Shown in pieces: positions 1 through 5,318 of a stretch of 11,766 nucleotides of DNA. How positions within the stretch are numbered: the first letter of the stretch is position 1; each line of letters opens with the position of its first letter. The stretch comes from Propionibacteriaceae bacterium. GTDB taxonomy: Bacteria; Actinomycetota; Actinomycetes; Propionibacteriales; Propionibacteriaceae. Location of the stretch: positions 1-11,766 of the forward strand of contig JAKDIK010000051.1 of assembly GCA_030450535.1 (NCBI GenBank), in the 5' to 3' direction. The notes below the pieces were generated by a model, which saw nothing but the letters and a program-made list of their open reading frames with translations, did not search any database and had not been told where the DNA came from. The position numbers were made by a program, and so were the translations under genes.

Positions 1-548
1 AGCGCGTCGGCCAGGCCCGGCACGAGGTCGCGGCCACCGAGCAGGTCTTCGGGGGTGGCCCGCAGGCGGGCGAGTCCGTGACGGGCGCCAGCGCGCGTCA
101 CCCCCACCACGACCCGGACGTCCTGCCGGGAAGGGTGTTCGGCGACGAAGGCGGCCGCGTCGCCGGGGTCCTCGGGCAGGTCGCCCTCCAGCTCCGAGGG
201 CAGGAACGTGCGTTCCAAGCTCAGCGCGACGCCTGCCACGCTGGCAGGCCACGAGATGCGGGCCAGGGCGTCCAGAACGTCGTCGCCGGCGTGGAAGCCG
301 TCCTGTTCGATGGAGCTCAGCGCGCCGTCGGGCAGGTCGTCGGGGCGCGCGACCTGCGGCGCGAGCGACGGTTCGGCGCGCAGCAGCTCGGCGGTGGGGA
401 CGAGGGCGAACAGGCGCGCCGGGGCGTCCCAGCCGCCGTGGACCACGTGGTGCTCGATCTCGAGCAGCGCCGCGGTCAGGTTCTCGTCGGTCGCAGCCGG
501 GTCGACGCCCACGCTCTCGTCGCCGGCGACGGGGGTGTTGTCGGTCAT
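1..548 (-). CDS. PPA1309-family protein, C-terminus cut off by the window edge
   Basis: Reading the minus strand from the ATG at 548 gives 182 open codons to base 1, starting MTDNTPVAGDESVGVDP. The start overlaps the TGA of the upstream protease gene in an ATGA arrangement, so the two are probably co-transcribed and translationally coupled. The protein is acidic and soluble, with no signal peptide or membrane segment. Recognisable stretches are an ALLEIEHHVVHGGWDAPARLFALVP block at about residues 27-51, an early ISWP segment, and a VVVGVTRAGARHGLARLR strand-helix near the visible end. These and the position directly after a YlbL-like gene fit the actinobacterial PPA1309 family, whose members are roughly this size, so little is probably missing. 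No biochemical function is known to me. In related genomes the next gene is often a UPF0182 membrane protein, but that lies outside the window. The family call is from memory of sequence and context. Confidence 0.72.
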   Translation of the reverse strand, partial: MTDNTPVAGDESVGVDPAATDENLTAALLEIEHHVVHGGWDAPARLFALVPTAELLRAEPSLAPQVARPDDLPDGALSSIEQDGFHAGDDVLDALARISWPASVAGVALSLERTFLPSELEGDLPEDPGDAAAFVAEHPSRQDVRVVVGVTRAGARHGLARLRATPEDLLGGRDLVPGLADA

Positions 549-1594
549 GAGCAGCCCTCCACGAGCGCCTCGGTGTCGGGACTGTTCAGGGCATCCACCG
601 AAGCGATGGCGTCATCGAGCGTCCCAACGCTGACGAGCCTCATGCGCGTCTGGATGCCGGTCACGTCGGCGCAATTGGCCAAGGGGATCAGGAACACCTC
701 CGCGCCGTCGCGCTCGGCGGCGGCCAGCTTCTCGGGGATCCCCTCGGCACGGCTGATGTTGCCGGCGCCGTCGATCACGCCCGAGCCGGCGACCACGAGG
801 TCCCCCACCAGACCGCCGTCGGTCACCCGGTCGAAGGTCGCCAGCGCCAGCATCATGCCTCCGGAGCCGCCCCCGATGGCCGGATCGAGATGAAAGGTGA
901 TGATCGGGGCGTAGCTGAAGCCCATGACGAGGGTGCCGCCCCACACGGGGACGTTTTGTCGCGTGCTCGAGGCGGTGGTCTGGATGGTGACGGTGAGGGT
1001 TTCGGTACCACGCAGGACGGTGAGGACGACCGGGTCGCCCGCCGTGCGCGCCTCCACGGCGGCGCGCACCTCTTCCACCGTGCTGCACGGCCGGCCATCG
1101 ACGGCCAGCACGAAATCGCCGGGGAGCATCAGGTCGATCGCAGGCCCGGCCTGGGCGACGGTCGACACCATGGGGATCTGCTGCACGGCCACCCCGGCTG
1201 CCCGCAGCGCGGCCGCCGCGGCATTCATCTGGGCCGACGAGAGCCGCTGGCTCTCGCGGTCGCGCAACTCGGCCAGACTCGTGCGCGTCGGGTAGTGCCA
1301 CTCGCGAGGAATGGCGTCCCGATCGGGTGCCCAGTGGGCGTACAGCACCTCGGGGAGCGCCACGGAGGCGTTGAGCGGGGTCACGTCCACCGTGGCCGCC
1401 CTGATCTGACCGGTGGCGGCGTGCGTGGGCAGACCCTCCACCTGAATCACGTCCTGGCCCTCGGCCTGGCCCAGCAACTCGTAGGTCGATCCGGGTGCAT
1501 ACGTGACGAAGGGCGACGGCGCGAGGGCGATGACGATGGCCAGGACGAGGAACCAGACCGCGGACACGGCCGCCGTCCACGTCTGCCTGGTCAT
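545..1594 (-). CDS. YlbL-like membrane-anchored PDZ / Lon-type serine protease
   Basis: A 349-aa protein with one N-terminal membrane segment (about residues 8-27, an uncleaved anchor), a PDZ domain (about 130-205, with LMLPGDFVLAVDGRP) and a C-terminal Lon-type (S16) domain (about 215-335). The Lon catalytic dyad is visible: Ser244 in GGGSGGMMLALA and Lys289 in EGIPEKLAAA, matching the Ser-Lys arrangement of Lon and of Bacillus YlbL. The catalytic part should lie outside the cytoplasmic membrane. The substrate is unknown; in Bacillus the related protease has been linked to DNA-damage checkpoint recovery by degrading a division inhibitor, and transfer of that role here is only inference. The ATG at 1594 has either a weak AGGA ribosome site or, read differently, a TAGGAT -10 box 7 nt upstream, implying a leaderless mRNA. 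The gene overlaps the PPA1309-family gene by 4 bp and diverges from the DUF2342 gene. Length and domain order are normal for the family. Confidence 0.9.
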   Translation of the reverse strand: MTRQTWTAAVSAVWFLVLAIVIALAPSPFVTYAPGSTYELLGQAEGQDVIQVEGLPTHAATGQIRAATVDVTPLNASVALPEVLYAHWAPDRDAIPREWHYPTRTSLAELRDRESQRLSSAQMNAAAAALRAAGVAVQQIPMVSTVAQAGPAIDLMLPGDFVLAVDGRPCSTVEEVRAAVEARTAGDPVVLTVLRGTETLTVTIQTTASSTRQNVPVWGGTLVMGFSYAPIITFHLDPAIGGGSGGMMLALATFDRVTDGGLVGDLVVAGSGVIDGAGNISRAEGIPEKLAAAERDGAEVFLIPLANCADVTGIQTRMRLVSVGTLDDAIASVDALNSPDTEALVEGCS

Positions 1595-1601
1595 GCCCGC
1601 G

Positions 1602-1624
1602 ATCCTACCGTGCGGCTCCGACGG
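1602..1624 (-). promoter_or_regulatory. Candidate promoter of the protease operon (leaderless start)
   Basis: On the minus strand TAGGAT (1607-1602) matches the actinobacterial -10 pattern TAnnnT and ends 7 nt before the ATG at 1594, so transcription could begin at the start codon. Exactly 8 nt upstream of it lies CCGTCGGAG (1624-1616), which agrees at 6 of 9 positions with the PafBC-type motif TTGTCRGTG. The -10 box is reasonable; the upstream element is a weak match and could be chance in GC-rich DNA. The AGGA inside the same hexamer could instead be a ribosome binding site. Confidence 0.42.
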
Positions 1625-1631
1625 CCCCGCG

Positions 1632-1646
1632 CGACGCCTTGCGTCG
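1632..1646. repeat. Short perfect palindrome in the divergent 1595-1683 spacer
   Basis: CGACGC (1632-1637) and GCGTCG (1641-1646) form a perfect 6-bp inverted repeat around CTT. It lies midway between the divergent protease and DUF2342 genes and could be an operator. Six-bp palindromes are frequent in DNA this GC-rich, so support is limited to the position. Confidence 0.25.
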
Positions 1647-1683
1647 TGCGCGAGAATGGACCCGAACCGAGCGAAGGAGAGCC

Positions 1684-3036
1684 ATGCCCGAGTCGAGCGA
1701 ACCGAACCCCCTGGAGGAGTTCTTCAAGCAGTTCGGCATTCAGCCCGGACCCGACGGCACCTACGACATGGCCCAGCTCATGGGCCCCCTGCAGCAGGCG
1801 ATGCAGCAGTTCAGTCGGCAGATGGACGCGATGGGCTCCGGCGACGGCGCCCAGGGGCTCAACTGGACGTTCGTGCGCGACATCGCGCGGAAGGTCACGG
1901 CGGCGTCCGGTCCGGATCCGTCCCCGCAGCCCGGCGACGCCGCTGCCGTCCGCGAGGCGGTGGGCCTGGCGGAGCTGTGGCTGGATCAGCACACCGCATT
2001 CGACCGGACCAGCGCGACGGCCGCCGCCTGGAGCCGCGCCGAGTGGGTCGAGGCCACCATCGGGACGTGGCAGGAACTGGTCGGCGGGGTCTCGGCGTCG
2101 CTCGCGGAAGCCATCTCGGGGGTCGTGCAGCGACCCGATCCGGAGCTGGCCGGCATGGCGGCCTTCATGGAGCCAATGATGCGCCAGGCCGCAGCGGGCA
2201 TGCTCGCCGCACAGGTCGGGCAGGGCATCGGCCAGCTGGCGACCGACGTTGTCAGCGTGTCCGACCTCGGGTTCCCCCTGACGGAACGGCCCGTGGTCGC
2301 GCTCCTCCCCACGAACGTGACGGCGTTCGCCGAGGGCCTCGACCAGCCGATCGCCGACGTCCGGCTCTACCTGGCCCTGCGCGAGACCGCCCGCCAGCGC
2401 CTGTTCGCCAACGTCGGCTGGCTCGGCCCGCAGATGCTCGCCCTCATCAGCAAGTACGCGCGCGACATCTCCATCGACGCCGCCGCGTTCGAGGAGGCCA
2501 TCGAGGCGCAGATGTCCGCCGGGCTCTCCCCCGAGAACCTGCAGGAGTTCGGGTCGTCGGTGGCCGGCAAGCTGTTCCAGCCCACGCTCACCCCGGACCA
2601 GGTCGACACCCTCGCCCGCCTCGAGACGCTCGTTGCCGTCGTCGAGGGCTGGGTGGACGATGTCGTCACCCGAGCCACGGCGGGCCTGCTGTCCCGGGCG
2701 GACGCACTCCAAGAGGTCGTGCGTCGGCGCAGGGCATCGGCCGGGCCCGCCGAGGCTGCCCTGAAAACGCTGCTCAATCTGGAGCTGCGGCCGCGCCGCG
2801 TCCGGGACGCCGCCAACGCGTGGGCGGCCCTGCGCGCCAAGCGTGGAGTCGAGGAGCGGGACGCGGTCTGGGCGCACCCGGACCTCGTGCCCACCTCGGC
2901 CGATCTCGACGATCCGCTGGGGTTCGCCGAGCGCGGCGCCACGACGCAGGTCGCCGGCGACGATCTCGACGCCGCTCTGGCGCAGCTCTTGGACGAGGAG
3001 AGCGGAACGGACGGTCCAGGCGCGACCGACGGCTGA
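1684..3036 (+). CDS. DUF2342 / zincin-2 family protein with degenerate metal motif
   Basis: The start is the ATG at 1684, because AAGGAGA (1674-1680) sits just upstream; the open frame continues to 1639 but has no ribosome site there. The 450-aa product begins MPESSEPNPLEEFFKQFGI, is followed by a Gln/Met-rich helical segment (about 30-55), and carries the family signature PTNVTAFAEGL...VRLYLALRETARQRLF (about 206-241). This group is annotated as zinc-dependent metalloprotease or coenzyme F420 biosynthesis-associated protein, usually 380-480 aa, and regularly sits next to the YlbL-like gene. At the place corresponding to the zincin HExxH, the sequence reads R233-E234-T235-A236-R237, so both histidines are absent and zinc proteolysis by this motif looks unlikely. 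The C-terminal third is helical and ends in an acidic tail. There is no signal peptide, so it should be cytoplasmic. Family assignment is solid; activity is unknown. Confidence 0.85.
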   Translation: MPESSEPNPLEEFFKQFGIQPGPDGTYDMAQLMGPLQQAMQQFSRQMDAMGSGDGAQGLNWTFVRDIARKVTAASGPDPSPQPGDAAAVREAVGLAELWLDQHTAFDRTSATAAAWSRAEWVEATIGTWQELVGGVSASLAEAISGVVQRPDPELAGMAAFMEPMMRQAAAGMLAAQVGQGIGQLATDVVSVSDLGFPLTERPVVALLPTNVTAFAEGLDQPIADVRLYLALRETARQRLFANVGWLGPQMLALISKYARDISIDAAAFEEAIEAQMSAGLSPENLQEFGSSVAGKLFQPTLTPDQVDTLARLETLVAVVEGWVDDVVTRATAGLLSRADALQEVVRRRRASAGPAEAALKTLLNLELRPRRVRDAANAWAALRAKRGVEERDAVWAHPDLVPTSADLDDPLGFAERGATTQVAGDDLDAALAQLLDEESGTDGPGATDG

Positions 3037-3078
3037 GGCCCCGCCGCGACGCACCGCCCCAAGGCGGGGGATCGCCTC
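3035..3078. terminator. Candidate bidirectional terminator between convergent genes
   Basis: The 50-bp gap between two convergent stop codons can fold into nested stems: an outer GAGGC (3035-3039) with GCCTC (3074-3078) and an inner CCGCC (3054-3058) with GGCGG (3063-3067) around a CCAA loop. No T-run follows on either strand. Position is the main argument; stems are short and the GC content makes such pairs common. Confidence 0.35.
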
Positions 3079-3086
3079 GGTCGTCC

Positions 3087-3674
3087 TCACAGGTCGCCGC
3101 CGTCGGCACCGGCGGGGCGATCCTCCTCGGCGTGCAGCGCGGCGTCCCAGCCGTCGAGGAAGCCCTGCGCCCGCTCGGACTGCGGGTAGCCGCCCTCGAT
3201 GCGGCGGAATCGTGCGGTGTGGTGGCGCTCCACCAGATGGGCGAGCTCATGCACCAGGACGTGATCGACGACCCATGCCGGCATCGCGCGCAAGCGGTCG
3301 CTGACCCGGATCTCACCGGTGCCCGGCGTGCACGAGCCCCAGCGGCGCTCCATGTTCGACACCCACCGGACGCCGAACTCGGGCCGGGCGCCCTCGACGT
3401 GCGGCCAGACATACTGGTCGAAGAGCTCGCTGGCCCGGTCCTGCAGCGCGCGATCGGCGCGGGGAGGTCGGCGGTTCTCCTCCTGCGCCAGGAAGCGCTC
3501 CACCAGCGGACCCGCCGCTTCGGCACGCTGCCGGGCGCTCAGCCGCGCCGGCATGACCACGACCACCCTGCCGCCCTCGCGGAACGCGCTCATGGTGCGC
3601 GTGCGCCGCGCGCTGGTGCGGATCTCGTACGGTTCATCGCTCACGGGCGTCACTGTAGGAGCGGCGTCCGACAT
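3087..3674 (-). CDS. YgjP/DUF45-type zinc metallopeptidase
   Basis: The 195-aa protein starts at the ATG at 3674, chosen because GAAAGG lies 6 nt upstream and because the product then begins just before the conserved beta region (YEIRTSARRTRTMSAFREGGRVVVVMP). The C-terminal half has the family signatures RWGSC (111-115), an IRVSDRL strand, and the metal site HELAH (142-146) followed by H152, the expected third ligand in the HHTARF segment. Unlike its DUF2342 neighbour, all expected zinc ligands and the catalytic Glu143 are present. Family members (M48/SprT-like fold) are small cytoplasmic metallopeptidases of mostly unknown substrate. The gene converges on the DUF2342 gene and diverges from the small zinc-ribbon gene across a 432-bp spacer. 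The frame stays open to 3941 but that extension overlaps intergenic repeats and lacks conservation signals. Confidence 0.88.
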   Translation of the reverse strand: MSDAAPTVTPVSDEPYEIRTSARRTRTMSAFREGGRVVVVMPARLSARQRAEAAGPLVERFLAQEENRRPPRADRALQDRASELFDQYVWPHVEGARPEFGVRWVSNMERRWGSCTPGTGEIRVSDRLRAMPAWVVDHVLVHELAHLVERHHTARFRRIEGGYPQSERAQGFLDGWDAALHAEEDRPAGADGGDL

Positions 3675-3718
3675 TTCGGCCTTTCGCGGCTCTTCTTCAC
3701 GATCAAGGGTGTGGGGAC

Positions 3719-3829
3719 TGCGCTGGTCGAATCTCGACTCCGCTGGTCGAACGTCACTTCGCTGGTGCTGGGACGCCCGCGGAGTGACGTTCGACTCGCT
3801 GGGTCGCGGTAAGACCAGCGGCGTGACGT
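3719..3829. repeat. Cluster of direct and inverted repeats, intergenic
   Basis: CGCTGGTCGA occurs at 3721-3730 and 3741-3750, and CGCTGGT again at 3760-3766, giving a spacing of about 20 bp; the inverse GACCAGCG is at 3813-3820. A 13-bp perfect inverted repeat pairs GTCGAACGTCACT (3746-3758) with AGTGACGTTCGAC (3783-3795). TGACGT is also found at 3785-3790 and 3824-3829, with ACGTCA at 3751-3756. The CTGGTCGA core resembles dispersed palindromic repeats common in actinobacterial genomes. It could equally be a multi-site operator upstream of the promoter at 3904. Of the remaining spacer, 3675-3718 and 3830-3903 show nothing I can name. Confidence 0.6.
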
Positions 3830-3903
3830 GGAGCTGCGCGGGCACCCCTCCGTGAGGCACCGAGGGCGTTTCGCGGGCACTGTCGGTGAGTCTCGCGGAT
3901 CGT

Positions 3904-3932
3904 TTGACCCGTCCAGCCGGCCCCGGTAGGTT
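3904..3932 (+). promoter_or_regulatory. Candidate sigma-70-type promoter of the zinc-ribbon gene
   Basis: TTGACC (3904-3909) and TAGGTT (3927-3932) are separated by exactly 17 bp, close to consensus for a housekeeping promoter in a high-GC actinobacterium. Transcription would start near 3939-3940 and run toward the gene at 4107, leaving a leader of about 165 nt. A second possible -10 box, TATGCT at 4044-4049, lacks a convincing -35 element. Confidence 0.55.
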
Positions 3933-3939
3933 GTTCCCC

Positions 3940-4087
3940 AACAGGACCCCCGGGGATCCGGACGGCGCGCAGGGGAAGGCGGGCTGCCCGACTCACCGGG
4001 GGTCTTGCCCTTTCCGGTTCCCGCCACGCTGGGAGCCGTGCCCTATGCTGGCTGGGTCAAGCCGCCCGGCCCACCGGGCGGAACCCA
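3940..4087 (+). ncRNA. Candidate structured 5' leader RNA (three hairpins)
   Basis: The RNA expected from the promoter at 3904-3932 can form three consecutive hairpins. The first pairs 3942-3953 with 3996-4007 (12 bp, one G-U), enclosing a small CGGGC/GCCCG hairpin at 3980-3990. The second pairs 4015-4022 with 4031-4038 (8 bp, one U-G, 8-nt loop). The third has an outer stem TGGGT/ACCCA (4053-4057 with 4083-4087) and an inner perfect CCGCCCGG/CCGGGCGG stem (4062-4069 with 4074-4081, CCCA loop), ending 8 nt before the AGGAGG ribosome site. I recognise no known riboswitch class. It may be a cis-regulatory leader, an mRNA-stabilising structure or a separate small RNA. GC content inflates chance pairing, so confidence is moderate to low. 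Confidence 0.38.
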
Positions 4088-4106
4088 AAGGCATCAGGAG
4101 GAACAC

Positions 4107-4268
4107 GTGTCGGACACCTATAGCGGAAAGTTCTACTGCGTGAAGTGCAAGGACCACCGCGAGGCGGAGGGCGCCGTGTCGGTGAACGAGAAGGGCACCC
4201 GCATCGCCAAGGCCAAGTGCCCCGAGTGTGGCACCAACCTGACCCGCTTCCTGCCGAAGTCGGCCTGA
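4107..4268 (+). CDS. DUF5679 small zinc-ribbon protein
   Basis: The gene starts with GTG at 4107, 5 nt after a full AGGAGG (4096-4101), and encodes 53 aa: VSDTYSGKFYCVKCKDHREA... Two knuckles, C11-x2-C14 and C38-x2-C41, separated by a short beta-rich stretch (EGAVSVNEKGTRIAKAKC), form a typical zinc ribbon. Length and sequence (TYSGKFYCVKC, KGTRIAKAKCPECGT, basic tail) match the actinobacterial DUF5679 family, whose function is not known. The lysine/arginine-rich surface would suit RNA, ribosome or protein binding, which is only inference. It appears to be its own transcription unit, with a promoter and long leader upstream and a strong hairpin 15 nt after the stop. The strong ribosome site and isolated terminator suggest high expression. 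Confidence 0.9.
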   Translation: MSDTYSGKFYCVKCKDHREAEGAVSVNEKGTRIAKAKCPECGTNLTRFLPKSA

Positions 4269-4283
4269 GTCCTACTCATCGCC

Positions 4284-4311
4284 AGGGGCGCCGGGGTTTC
4301 CCGGCGCCCCT
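4284..4311 (+). terminator. Strong GC-rich hairpin terminator after the zinc-ribbon gene
   Basis: AGGGGCGCCGGG (4284-4295) and CCCGGCGCCCCT (4300-4311) form a perfect 12-bp stem with a GTTT loop, 15 nt after the stop codon. A T-run is lacking, which is common for actinobacterial terminators. Confidence 0.8.
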
Positions 4312-4464
4312 GCGTCGTTGTATCCGCCCTCGTCCGACGATCCCCGTCCCTCTCCGGACCGGACGCCTGTGCCGTCCAGCAGGCACCGGCGCCAGGTGTT
4401 GGCGCGATGTTGTCCGAACACCGCGGACCCGCGGGGGACGCCCGCCGCTGGGCAGGCTGGCCCC

Positions 4465-5286
4465 ATGGCCGTCCCCATCCGATTCGCCAACCCCGTCACC
4501 GTCGCCATGCGAGCACCCGACCAGATCCAGGTCGGGCTGGATGCCGGCCGATCCGTCGTGCTCGCCGACGCCCCACCCGGTGCCGACCGTGCGCTGCGCG
4601 CCTTCACCTCCTGGTGCACCCCGGCCCGGGCGGTGACGGTGGCACCGACCGTCGATCCCCTGTGGCTGTCGCAGGCGCTGGCGGCCCTGACCCGGGAGGG
4701 ACTGCTGGTCCAGGCCACCCCGAGGGCGCGCTCGGTGACCGTGCTCGGCAACGGCGCCGTTGCGCGTGCCTGCGGTGAGCTGCTGTCCGATGCCCAGCTG
4801 TCCGTCTGGCGTCCCGGCGGCGAACGGTTCGAGGCATGCCGAGCGGGCCTTCCGGTGGTGGTGGCGACCGAGAGCATCGAGCCCGATCGGACGCTGCTCC
4901 ACCGGCTCGTGAAGGCGGGGCTGACGCACGTCGTGGTGCGCCGCGAACCCGAGCGAACCGTCGTGGGGCCCTTTGTGGTGCCCGGGCGGACGCCCTGTCA
5001 GCGCTGCCTCGACCTCGTCCGCCGCGACCACGACCGACGCTGGCCCTACCTGCTCGCCCAGCTGTGCCGCCTGAGGGCCGCGCCGGACGCCGGGGCCACC
5101 GCATGGGCGGCCGCCACGGTCGCGGCGCAGATGCGTGCCTGGTTCGCCACCGGCTCCCCCGAGACGATGGGGGCCACGGTCGAGCTCGAGAGCGCCACCT
5201 GGACCGTCGGGGCCCGCCGCTGGCCCACGCATCCGCACTGCGGGTGCGACCGCTCCGACGCACTGCTGGGCGACCCCGAGGGCTGA
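4465..5286 (+). CDS. Stand-alone cyclodehydratase/E1-like (TOMM-type) zinc protein
   Basis: The start is taken as ATG 4465 (273 aa, MAVPIRFANPVTV...). The frame is open back to 4318, but that stretch has no ribosome site and is probably not translated. An N-terminal winged-helix-like part (about 40-88) is followed by a Rossmann-type nucleotide motif SVTVLGNGAVA (90-100), as in E1/ThiF-like proteins, and a zinc site made by C178-x2-C181 (TPCQRCLDLVRRDHDRRWP) and C259-x-C261 (HPHCGC). This pattern resembles the cyclodehydratase C/ocin-ThiF-like subunit of thiazole/oxazole peptide systems. No precursor peptide, YcaO or dehydrogenase gene is nearby, and a similar protein sits beside uvrD2 in mycobacteria (Rv3196, from memory), so a housekeeping role is more likely than peptide modification. 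Six nt upstream of the ATG is CAGGCT, an imperfect -10 box. The gene converges on uvrD2 with 32 bp between stops. Exact function is unknown. Confidence 0.72.
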   Translation: MAVPIRFANPVTVAMRAPDQIQVGLDAGRSVVLADAPPGADRALRAFTSWCTPARAVTVAPTVDPLWLSQALAALTREGLLVQATPRARSVTVLGNGAVARACGELLSDAQLSVWRPGGERFEACRAGLPVVVATESIEPDRTLLHRLVKAGLTHVVVRREPERTVVGPFVVPGRTPCQRCLDLVRRDHDRRWPYLLAQLCRLRAAPDAGATAWAAATVAAQMRAWFATGSPETMGATVELESATWTVGARRWPTHPHCGCDRSDALLGDPEG

Positions 5287-5318
5287 CGACCACGTCGGCG
5301 TCCCGGCCCGCGTCGAGC

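Noticed and set aside
1503..3812. A 769-codon open frame on the plus strand
   Set aside because: It overlaps four better-supported features (protease start, DUF2342 gene, metallopeptidase gene and intergenic repeats) and encodes low-complexity Arg/Pro/Gly-rich sequence typical of a shadow frame in GC-rich DNA.
3675..3941. N-terminal extension of the YgjP-type metallopeptidase to an upstream ATG at 3941
   Set aside because: The extension translates intergenic repeats, has no conserved sequence, and the ATG at 3674 has a good ribosome site and gives a normal family length.
4044..4049. TATGCT as the main -10 box of the zinc-ribbon gene
   Set aside because: No acceptable -35 hexamer lies 16-18 bp upstream, whereas TTGACC-N17-TAGGTT at 3904-3932 is much better. 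It remains a possible secondary start.
3886..4143. A short 85-codon plus-strand frame over the leader and the start of the zinc-ribbon gene
   Set aside because: It is out of frame with the conserved zinc-ribbon protein and has no ribosome site or homology I recognise.
4395..4422. GGTGTT / AACACC inverted repeat upstream of the cyclodehydratase-like gene
   Set aside because: Only 6-bp arms with a 16-nt gap and no other supporting signal; likely chance.
4465..5286. A thiazole/oxazole-modified peptide biosynthesis cluster
   Set aside because: Only one cyclodehydratase-like protein is present; no YcaO, dehydrogenase, precursor or transporter genes lie in the window.
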